Shown here: in pieces, positions 1 through 5,353 of the stretch
Layout of the letters: each line of letters begins with the position of its first letter
Position numbering within the stretch: position 1 is the stretch's first letter
Source of the DNA: DATBGO01 sp050011895
GTDB taxonomy: Bacteria; Actinomycetota; Actinomycetes; Streptosporangiales; Streptosporangiaceae
Length of the DNA stretch: 7,696 nucleotides
Assembly (NCBI GenBank): GCA_050011895.1
Contig: JBEKIF010000129.1
Location: 1-7,696, forward strand
Direction of reading: 5' to 3'
Program-made: the position numbers and the translations under genes
The notes under the pieces: model-generated
Seen by the model: only the letters and a program-made list of their open reading frames with translations
What the model was told of the DNA's origin: nothing
Database searches by the model: none

Positions 1-31
1 GACGGTTCACACCCAGCCCGGGAAAATTTTC
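1..31. repeat. 31-base direct repeat, copy A
   Basis: This copy and 1493-1523 match at 27 of 31 positions without gaps. The first 14 bases (GACGGTTCACACCC) are identical and both end in an A-run followed by TTTC. Similarity stops after base 31 on the right; the left boundary is cut by the window edge. The nature of the repeat (insertion-sequence end, attachment site or regulatory element) cannot be decided here. Confidence 0.6.
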
Positions 32-252
32 CTGACGATCGGTGATGGCGGAGGCCGCGGCGCAGCCCGGGGTGGTCTTGGGCCGCACGGTGATTGCGGT
101 CAGGCGCAGCCTGGTCAGCATGGGGCGCGTCCCGCTGCGACGCCGCCGTCTTGACCAGGTACCGGGACCTGATTGGCCGCATTCCCCGCGGAACATCCGG
201 GCAGGCGGACGCCGCAGCGCCGCACTCCGGGCACTTCACGGGAACCCGCGCT

Positions 253-486
253 TCATCCGGTGATGGGTAACCACGCATCGTCGAGGACAAGCTCACCGTT
301 GTCATCGAAGAGGATGACCCCGTCGCGCAGCAGGCTCCAGCCCTGTCCGGGATGAGTGGCGACCGGGCGGGCGGCGTGACGGCCGGGGGCCGTCGCGGCC
401 GGGCACCGGGCCAGACGGTGACATGTCCGGGATCGGGTGGCGGGTGAACCGGGCGCCGCGGCACCCCGGTGGGCAGCAGCGATCAT
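253..486 (-). CDS. DUF5999-like small protein
   Basis: A 77-residue protein of unknown function. Its C-terminal half, residues 47-66 (GQGWSLL, then a short strand, DDNGEL), matches my memory of the actinobacterial DUF5999 family, whose members are ~60-75 residues and begin with a Cys-x-His...Cys-Pro motif. Here C22, H23 and C28-P29 occupy that position. The codon just before C22 is ACA (Thr) instead of the usual ATG, so translation must start 21 residues upstream, at an ATG preceded by AGGGGGAA. A Cys that I recall within SLLCNG is Arg54 here. The gene stands alone with no operon partner. It could be an old copy whose original start was lost. The family call is fairly safe; function is unknown. 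Confidence 0.68.
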   Translation of the reverse strand: MIAAAHRGAAAPGSPATRSRTCHRLARCPAATAPGRHAARPVATHPGQGWSLLRDGVILFDDNGELVLDDAWLPITG

Positions 487-691
487 TGGTTCCCCCTGGA
501 TAGCGTTTTAGGGAGCGGCGCGTTCTTCCCAGCGTTATCTGAAGCCCATCTGCCAGAAGCCCGGTGGGAGCACGGGTCCTGCGTCGTTGACATGTAGCTG
601 AACGGCGTTCACGCAGGGCAGCTAAATTCGAAAAACAGCATCGACAAGGGGATTTGCATGAGGTCTGCGTCGGCGACATTGTTCAGGTAAC
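487..691. other. intergenic region upstream of the DUF5999-like gene
   Basis: No gene is supported. It contains AT-richer patches (around 500-510 and 624-640) in otherwise G+C-rich DNA, so it is the natural place for the minus-strand promoter of the neighbouring small gene, although no clear -35/-10 pair stands out. A 10-codon plus-strand ORF starts at the ATG at 658 with AAGGGGA upstream. It is too short to call. Confidence 0.35.
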
Positions 692-714
692 GGGCTCTGG
701 CGCGGATTTGGTGA
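692..714. repeat. ISL3-type terminal inverted repeat (one end)
   Basis: The sequence begins GGGCTCTGGCGCGGATTT and continues GGTGA. This resembles the GGGCTCT...ATTTGGTGA pattern at the ends of ISL3-family elements. It lies 30 bases beyond the stop codon of the transposase fragment, as expected for the 3' end of such an element. I found no matching inverted copy elsewhere in the window, so the element is not complete. Confidence 0.5.
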
Positions 715-743
715 TCGGGTTACGGAAGGTGATGGCCTGGGGA

Positions 744-812
744 TTAGCGGGCCAGCAGGACGCGTTTGCGGAGCAGGGCGAAGCCGGCCCGGCCGTACAT
801 CTGCCTTTTGAT
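744..812 (-). pseudogene. C-terminal remnant of ISL3-family transposase
   Basis: Read on the minus strand, this encodes 22 residues starting IKRQMYGRAGF and continuing ALLRKRVLLAR, then TAA. That is the characteristic tail of ISL3-family transposases (commonly ...IKMLKRQMFGRAGF.LLRKRVLLA). An in-frame TGA directly upstream (813-815) and the lack of recognisable transposase beyond it show that about 95% of the gene is missing. The terminal repeat at 692-714 lies just past its stop, supporting the identification. It cannot encode an active transposase. Confidence 0.72.
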
Positions 813-815
813 TCA

Positions 816-1492
816 CGATGCCCGAACTACGACCCCGGGCAACGGGACGGTTCAGCGCCCGGACGGTGAATCTGGTGGGCCCCGGCCGCGGTGCGAGGGC
901 GCAGCGCCGGCGCGTCCGGGACTGACCAGTCTCGACAGGTATGCGCTGACCGGGGTGGTCTCGCGCAGTTTCCGGACACGGGCACGCGACGTGATCACGA
1001 GGTCTGTGCGGTCCCGTCACCGAGGTGCGGCAAGCCCGCGGCGGCATGGCCGGCGCGGGGCCGGGTCCGGGGCCGGCGGCGAGAATCTGGCTGCCGGTAC
1101 GGGGCATCGCCCGGAAGCGCTGCACGGCCCGCGCCCGCCGCAACGGCGGATCTACCCTCGCAGCGGGTTCTGGAAGCCAGGCCCGGAATACGGCCGGTTC
1201 GCCCATGCGGCCAGCGCTCCGGCCCCGATCCGGGTGACTTCCCCTGATCCGGTAGCACCGCCGGCAGCGACGTGGCGTGCTGGCACCGGCCACCGATCAC
1301 AGATCCCCGGCACCCGGCCCGCCGCCCCGGGTGCGCCAGGCCCCGATCCGGGTCACCCGCGGCATCAGAACCACCGCTCAAGCGGGGCGCGCGTCCTGAC
1401 CGTTCCCGCGGCGCCACGCACTCCCGGGCCATCCGCTCCTGTGCCGGCCGCGCAGACCACCCCGCCCGAGGTCATACGACGCCAGGCCGCCG
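816..1492. other. gene-free, G+C-rich stretch
   Basis: No convincing coding region on either strand. The long open frames here are rich in Arg, Pro, Gly and Ala, as expected for chance frames in very G+C-rich DNA, and they overlap each other in several frames with no ribosome binding sites. The only internal structure I can see is an 18-base sequence, GGCCCCGATCCGGGT plus SAC, at 1221-1238 and 1339-1356 (17 of 18 identical). The 9-mer GACGGTTCA of the flanking direct repeat also recurs at 846-854. It may be decayed mobile DNA. Confidence 0.45.
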
Positions 1493-1523
1493 GACGGTTC
1501 ACACCCGGCCCCAGAAAAATTTC
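1493..1523. repeat. 31-base direct repeat, copy B
   Basis: This is the second copy of the repeat at 1-31, in the same orientation. On the minus strand it reads ...GTGTGAACCGTC. With CGTC 14 bases further on (1481-1478), this loosely recalls an ECF-sigma promoter (GAACC, then CGTC), but the spacing is short and no gene follows. The segment between the copies holds the DUF5999-like gene and the ISL3 remnant. Confidence 0.6.
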
Positions 1524-1727
1524 GCAGATATTCCGCGCAATCGAAAGTGAACCAGGCCGTCGCCGCCCATCGTATCTCACACACCCGGCCCGCAGCGGCC
1601 GGGAAACAATCACGACGCTCAGAAAACCAGAGGCCTACGCCCTGGGGGGCACGCGGCCGTGGGCGCGCAGCGACGGCTGCTGGCGCCCCTTGGCATTGAG
1701 CTGGGGCGGACAACAAGAGGGGGAAGC
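1524..1727. other. region upstream of the four-gene cluster
   Basis: No gene is supported here. This stretch must hold the promoter of the plus-strand cluster starting at 1728 unless transcription enters from further left. I see no well-matched -35/-10 pair. A good ribosome binding site (AGAGGGGGAAGC) directly precedes the ATG at 1728. Confidence 0.35.
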
Positions 1728-2072
1728 ATGAAGAAGCGCAATCACTCACAGCGCTTGTCGGCCGACATCAACACCAGGTCCGCTCAGGGCGTGCTCACCT
1801 GCCAGAGCGTCAGCGACCACGGCGAGGGCTCATCGCCGCCAACCACACAGCAGGTCATCGCCACGCTAAAGACGGTGCCGGCCGACGCTCAGCTTCGTAA
1901 ACGGGCCGGGCCCTGCCGCCGAGAACACCTCGTCTGCCGCTGTTCAGGATCTGCAGAACTACCTCGGCGCACGCGGGTGTCAAACGCTGACCTGGCGCAG
2001 CATGCTCGGGACCATCAACGTGATCAAGCGCAGGCTCAGGCGGCCTGCCATAAAGACGAGGTGAATCAATGA
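1728..2072 (+). CDS. small hypothetical protein, probably frameshifted
   Basis: First gene of the cluster. The start is the ATG after AGAGGGGGAAGC; an upstream in-frame ATG at 1659 has no such site. The open frame gives 114 residues of unrecognised sequence. From about 1912 the frame in use changes character. In the frame one base further on, the codons have far more G/C at third positions (about 40 of 49, against roughly half in the annotated frame) and read as a normal globular tail (...DLQNYLGARG...TINVIKRRL) ending at TGA 2062-2064. That frame has no start of its own, so a one-base indel near the GGGCCC at 1908-1913 is likely. The annotated frame ends in a 4-base ATGA overlap with the next gene. 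Function unknown. Confidence 0.45.
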   Translation: MKKRNHSQRLSADINTRSAQGVLTCQSVSDHGEGSSPPTTQQVIATLKTVPADAQLRKRAGPCRREHLVCRCSGSAELPRRTRVSNADLAQHARDHQRDQAQAQAACHKDEVNQ

Positions 2073-2284
2073 CGACGATAACGATACTAGTACTTTTCGT
2101 GCTATGGGCAGCAATTACCGTAGGCAGCGGACGGAGCACGAAAAGCGAGTGGCCCACGCGCAGCCACTCAGGCTCATGGCGTCGGAACGGGTGGTCTCAG
2201 CGGAGGGCAGACGGTCACGCTCGGGGGCAACCCGGAGGACGTGCTGCTGTACGTGAAGTCATGATCAAGGGCATGACAAGATGA
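2069..2284 (+). CDS. small membrane-anchored hypothetical protein, probably frameshifted
   Basis: Starts with an ATG preceded by GAGGTG at good spacing. Residues 2-18 (TTITILVLFVLWAAITV) form a clear hydrophobic helix; the rest of the annotated frame is Arg/Gly/Ser/Trp-rich and looks out of phase. Better-looking protein lies in other frames. Around 2116-2206 one frame reads YRRQRTEHEKRVAHAQPLRL and onward; around 2203-2264 another reads GQTVTLGGNPEDVLLYVKS then TGA. Joined, these would give a short protein with one N-terminal helix, a basic segment and a small C-terminal domain. I infer two indels. The annotated frame overlaps the next gene by ATGA. Not recognised. Confidence 0.42.
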   Translation: MTTITILVLFVLWAAITVGSGRSTKSEWPTRSHSGSWRRNGWSQRRADGHARGQPGGRAAVREVMIKGMTR

Positions 2285-2673
2285 CTCAGCCATGGGGCGG
2301 CGGTATGCCCAATGATCCGGGCCAGTACCCCGGACGGCCGGCCAACTCGCCGGAACCTTTCCACCAGCCCAACTGCCAGGGGCGGTACGGAGGCGTCTGC
2401 AAATGCTTCGGTGGCGATCTCTATTTCGGCCCTGGCCGAGCGCTGTCGCCAGAAGAAAGCAAGGCGCTTAACCGGCGCAACATGCTCGGGATCGTGAACG
2501 GAGTCCTGATCATCCCGCAAGTCCTGTGCTTCTTCCTGTGGATCGCGGAATCTGGCCTTCATCATCACGCCGTCTCGACCCTTGCTCTTATCGCCGTACT
2601 GCTGATCACGGCGGTACAGATCCGGAACAAAGTGATCAAGGGCCGAATCAAGCGAAAGTACGGTTTCCGATGA
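2281..2673 (+). CDS. two-helix membrane protein with Cys-containing N-terminus
   Basis: A 130-residue protein I do not recognise. Residues 1-31 are Pro/Gly/Asn-rich and probably disordered. C32, C40 and C42 form a small Cys cluster (CQGRYGGVCKC). Two hydrophobic helices follow at about 68-89 and 96-114, and the tail is strongly basic (KVIKGRIKRKYGFR), which suggests both termini are cytoplasmic. AAGGG about 10 bases upstream is a possible ribosome binding site. Its start overlaps the previous frame and its stop overlaps the hydrolase start (ATGA both times), so it should be translated with the hydrolase. It could be a membrane partner for that protein; this is inference from position only. 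The frame is intact. Confidence 0.7.
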   Translation: MTQPWGGGMPNDPGQYPGRPANSPEPFHQPNCQGRYGGVCKCFGGDLYFGPGRALSPEESKALNRRNMLGIVNGVLIIPQVLCFFLWIAESGLHHHAVSTLALIAVLLITAVQIRNKVIKGRIKRKYGFR

Positions 2674-5216
2674 TCAGGAAAATGATCGCTAAAATCGCCG
2701 CGCACAAGGTTGTTACCACGCTCGTCGTGGCCACGACCGTGCTGGGGGTTGGCACTGGCACGGTAATCGTCACAAACCCTGGTGGCATAGTGTCCTCCAA
2801 TCCTCAGCAGCCCACGGCGACACCGACCAGCAGCACAGGGGCAGCCTGCCCGGTGCCTGGCAGTCACCCGAAGTTCATCGCCATTTTCGTGCAGGGTATC
2901 GGGTCATACGTCCTGGCACAGCCTAACCAGAAACCAGAAACAGATTTGGTGCATGGCAAGCCGGCTACCGGCTCGTTCAATGCTGCCACGACTAGCTACT
3001 GCGCTACGAGGCCGGGCGAGACGCCGCAGAGTAACGGTGAACTGCCGCCGAATAACAGCAGCATCATTCTCTGGTCAATGGCTGACGGCTGGCTCAACTA
3101 CTCCTATAGCAACGGCGGGCTGGGGACACTGGAACCATCGGACCCGTCAACGGTAATGGCCAATGACCCGGACATCTTTAACAAGCTGGCCGACCTCGGC
3201 GGCTATGTCCTGCCGTTTTCTTATACCGGTGCAACCATGTCCGGAACGGCAGCCGATCCCACGTTCACCCTCAATGCCTATGACGGGTCTGACGTAGCGG
3301 TCAGTGACCCGATGTATGTTGAGCCGCCAAAGCTTAACGCGGAGCTAATCAGCATCAATAAGGTTTTCCCGAAGGTGCCTATCATCATCATCGGGCACTC
3401 TAACGGCGGATTGATAGCCGAACAATGGTGGCTAAGGTATGGCGTGCCTCAGCCGGCTTCCCACAATTGCGGTAGCACTTGCGGCTATCACGGCGTGGCG
3501 CATATCTGGTCTCTCGACAGTCCCATTAACGGCGTTGCCCAAGCGGGCCTGCTCAACGGCGTGACGTGCAGCGTAATTCAATCCGTCTGTAAAGGGGCGG
3601 TCAGCGCAGAAGTGGGCGGCGCCTACGCCGGGTTGTGGCGCGCTGCTGTAAGCAATAACCCCGATCCCGTTGACAGTGCCGATAATATCGAGTCCGAAGA
3701 TAAGGCTGACGGCGGAATGTTTACAGCCGAGGGAACGTACGGCGACCCGCTCTATGACGCGGGGGACGAGAAACTCGGCGGCGGGAAGCATACCGTGCCC
3801 TACGCTCCTGACACACAGCCGGGCAAAGGCATCCTGTCGCAGGTAATGTTCAGCGATAGTTGCATGCAACAGGCGCAGAGAGCCAACCTCTCTGAATGCA
3901 AACCCGAATCAAACGTGCTCATCAGCCCGTGTGATGGCCGCTACCTCAACACGCAGCCGTCATCTCCGCAATCGCCAGCCGATAACACTAACGGGCTAAG
4001 CACTAGCCCGCCGATCTTCGGACTGACGGGTGGCGATATCTACATTCACTCGGAAGCGAAGGACTGCCCTGGCACGGTAAGCGTCATCGTGAACTATGCC
4101 AGGACACTGCCGCCGAAGGCGACAGCGCATCCGATGGTAATGAACCCGCCAGCCGATGCAATCGCAGCGTGGAATGCGACGTTCGACGGATGCGCGTCCA
4201 CAATGGCCGCGAGTCTCCGTCATGTCGCCAGTCTCCTACCATCCTCGGATACGATGCAGATAGCTGACCTGAATCAGTTTGCATCCCTTCCGCTATCCGA
4301 ACTAGGCGAGGGTTCTCAGCAGCAGCAGGCAGAGGGTCAGGCTGATCTCTCGGCGCTGAATAAGTTCTTCGGCACCAAGCGGGCGCTGACAACCTTCACC
4401 GGCCCGTGCTCGCCTAGTACGCCACCATCAACCACCCCAACGACACCGGGCGGCAGCGGCCTGCTGACTCCGGGCAACGCTTCACCCGCAGACGCGGTTG
4501 ACGGTTTCTACCAGAGCGAGCTAGCAGGCGACTGGGCAGCGGTGTGCTCATACGTCACACCATCCGCCCAATCCCTATGCCTGGCCGGGACCAGCGGCCA
4601 GGCGGCGGCCACCGGGACTGCGAATGTCGGCACTATGGTGCTCTCCGCAAACGGCAACGAGGCGCTGGTCTCAGTCACCGGGAATATCTGCGCGCCATCC
4701 AGCCCGTGCGTGTCAAACTCCGACGCCAGTCTTGGCATGCCGTCCTCGGCAGCGGATTTCGCTGCCGCCTACCAGGCCGCAGTCGCCAGCACCACCAACA
4801 ACGGCACAACCATGTCACCAGTGCCGGTGACCGAGGTTAACGGTCAGTGGTATGTCAATTTCGGGGGCCTGGGCGGCTCGGATAGCCCGGATACGGGGAC
4901 TTCAACGCCACCGCCGACTACACCACCGCCTACTACGCCGCCAACCACACCGCCGACGACACCACCAGCGGCGCTGGCGAACGCCCTGGCGGCCTGGAAT
5001 GCGATGGCCAACGACGACGCCGCCGAACTGAGTGCAGCTTTCACGGGAGTGGCCAATGACCTGCCTAGCTCCGACGCTACGCAGATAGCTGAACTGAATC
5101 AGCTAGCGTCGCTGCCGGCCACAATGGCTACGCCCACTCAGCAGGCCGGAGAACAAAAGGACGTGACGGCGCTGGACAAGTTCTTCAACACGCCGGGGTT
5201 CCAGCCGAATCTCTAG
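2670..5216 (+). CDS. large exported alpha/beta-hydrolase-like protein with C-terminal repeats
   Basis: An 848-residue protein. The start at 2670 is chosen because it overlaps the upstream stop as ATGA and directly precedes a basic stretch and hydrophobic helix (residues ~12-35), a signal peptide or membrane anchor. A Thr/Ser/Pro linker (45-57) leads to a hydrolase-like domain (~65-480). It contains a predicted strand running into GHSNGG, with S244 as likely nucleophile, followed by SLDSP at 281-285. D359 (in YGDPLY) and H460 are candidate acid and base. Many Cys (60, 111, 267, 271, 300, 307, 398, 410, 421, 466) suggest disulfides outside the cell. Then come repeat 1 (495-569), a domain at ~604-732 resembling small NTF2-like extracytoplasmic modules, a Thr/Pro linker (744-766) and repeat 2 (770-841). 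Lipase or esterase activity is likely; the substrate is unknown. Codons look less G+C-biased than the flanking genes. Confidence 0.78.
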   Translation: MIRKMIAKIAAHKVVTTLVVATTVLGVGTGTVIVTNPGGIVSSNPQQPTATPTSSTGAACPVPGSHPKFIAIFVQGIGSYVLAQPNQKPETDLVHGKPATGSFNAATTSYCATRPGETPQSNGELPPNNSSIILWSMADGWLNYSYSNGGLGTLEPSDPSTVMANDPDIFNKLADLGGYVLPFSYTGATMSGTAADPTFTLNAYDGSDVAVSDPMYVEPPKLNAELISINKVFPKVPIIIIGHSNGGLIAEQWWLRYGVPQPASHNCGSTCGYHGVAHIWSLDSPINGVAQAGLLNGVTCSVIQSVCKGAVSAEVGGAYAGLWRAAVSNNPDPVDSADNIESEDKADGGMFTAEGTYGDPLYDAGDEKLGGGKHTVPYAPDTQPGKGILSQVMFSDSCMQQAQRANLSECKPESNVLISPCDGRYLNTQPSSPQSPADNTNGLSTSPPIFGLTGGDIYIHSEAKDCPGTVSVIVNYARTLPPKATAHPMVMNPPADAIAAWNATFDGCASTMAASLRHVASLLPSSDTMQIADLNQFASLPLSELGEGSQQQQAEGQADLSALNKFFGTKRALTTFTGPCSPSTPPSTTPTTPGGSGLLTPGNASPADAVDGFYQSELAGDWAAVCSYVTPSAQSLCLAGTSGQAAATGTANVGTMVLSANGNEALVSVTGNICAPSSPCVSNSDASLGMPSSAADFAAAYQAAVASTTNNGTTMSPVPVTEVNGQWYVNFGGLGGSDSPDTGTSTPPPTTPPPTTPPTTPPTTPPAALANALAAWNAMANDDAAELSAAFTGVANDLPSSDATQIAELNQLASLPATMATPTQQAGEQKDVTALDKFFNTPGFQPNL
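4152..4376 (+). repeat. C-terminal repeat unit 1 of the hydrolase
   Basis: Encodes residues 495-569. It shares with unit 2 the pattern AAWNA...LPSSD..QIA.LNQ.ASLP...Q....D..AL.KFF.T. The spacing from Trp to LPSSD is identical in both. At DNA level 4256-4277 and 5081-5102 match at 21 of 22 bases. The unit is predicted helical and is not a domain I recognise. Confidence 0.7.
4905..4967 (+). repeat. Thr/Pro linker tract within the hydrolase gene
   Basis: Encodes residues 746-766, repeats of TPP and PTT built from ACC/ACG/ACA and CCG/CCA codons. It is a typical extended, surface-exposed linker between extracellular domains, here joining the NTF2-like module to repeat 2. Such a tract can change in length by slippage. 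Confidence 0.7.
4977..5192 (+). repeat. C-terminal repeat unit 2 of the hydrolase
   Basis: Encodes residues 770-841 and aligns to unit 1 with one three-residue gap before the KFF motif. It ends seven residues before the stop codon, so the repeat forms the extreme C-terminus, as it apparently did in the severed relative on the other strand (5257-5346). Confidence 0.7.
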
Positions 5217-5226
5217 GGCAAGGTGA

Positions 5227-5252
5227 AGGCCCCAGGATGATCCCTGGGGCCT
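5227..5252. terminator. strong hairpin, probable bidirectional terminator
   Basis: A perfect 10-base-pair stem (AGGCCCCAGG paired with CCTGGGGCCT) closes a 6-base loop, starting 11 bases after the hydrolase stop. There is no U-run on either side, which is common for actinobacterial terminators. Because the DNA just beyond appears to be the 3' end of a convergent gene, it could have served both strands. Confidence 0.7.
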
Positions 5253-5256
5253 CCGT

Positions 5257-5346
5257 CACGTTCGGTGAGGGCGTGCTGCCGAACAGCTTGGCCAGCGCCA
5301 CGCTCTCCGCGTCGGCCTGTGACTGGCGGTCCTGGGTTTGCTGGCC
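5257..5346 (-). pseudogene. 3' end of a severed, convergent relative of the hydrolase
   Basis: Read on the minus strand this gives 30 residues, including SQADAESVALAKLFGSTPSP then NV. This fits the end of the hydrolase repeats: unit 1 has GQADLSALNKFFGT, and unit 2 has ALDKFFNTPG then FQPNL at its stop. At DNA level GCGCTGGCCAAG (minus strand) matches GCGCTGGACAAG of unit 2 at 11 of 12 bases, and TTCGGCA is shared with unit 1. There is no start. The frame runs directly out of the transposase stop, so the rest of the gene was lost where the insertion sequence begins. The similarity is short and partly Gln/Ala-rich, so chance is not excluded. Confidence 0.5.
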
Positions 5347-5353
5347 TTGTGCG

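Noticed and set aside
766..1731. A 321-residue plus-strand open frame across the left region
   Set aside because: The composition is Arg/Pro/Gly/Ala-rich with no domain and no ribosome binding site, and long frames overlap it on both strands. It also runs antisense to the ISL3 remnant. This is typical of chance frames in G+C-rich DNA.
4905..4967. Short-period repeat considered as a CRISPR-like or regulatory repeat array
   Set aside because: It is in frame within the hydrolase gene and encodes a Thr/Pro linker; there are no spacers.
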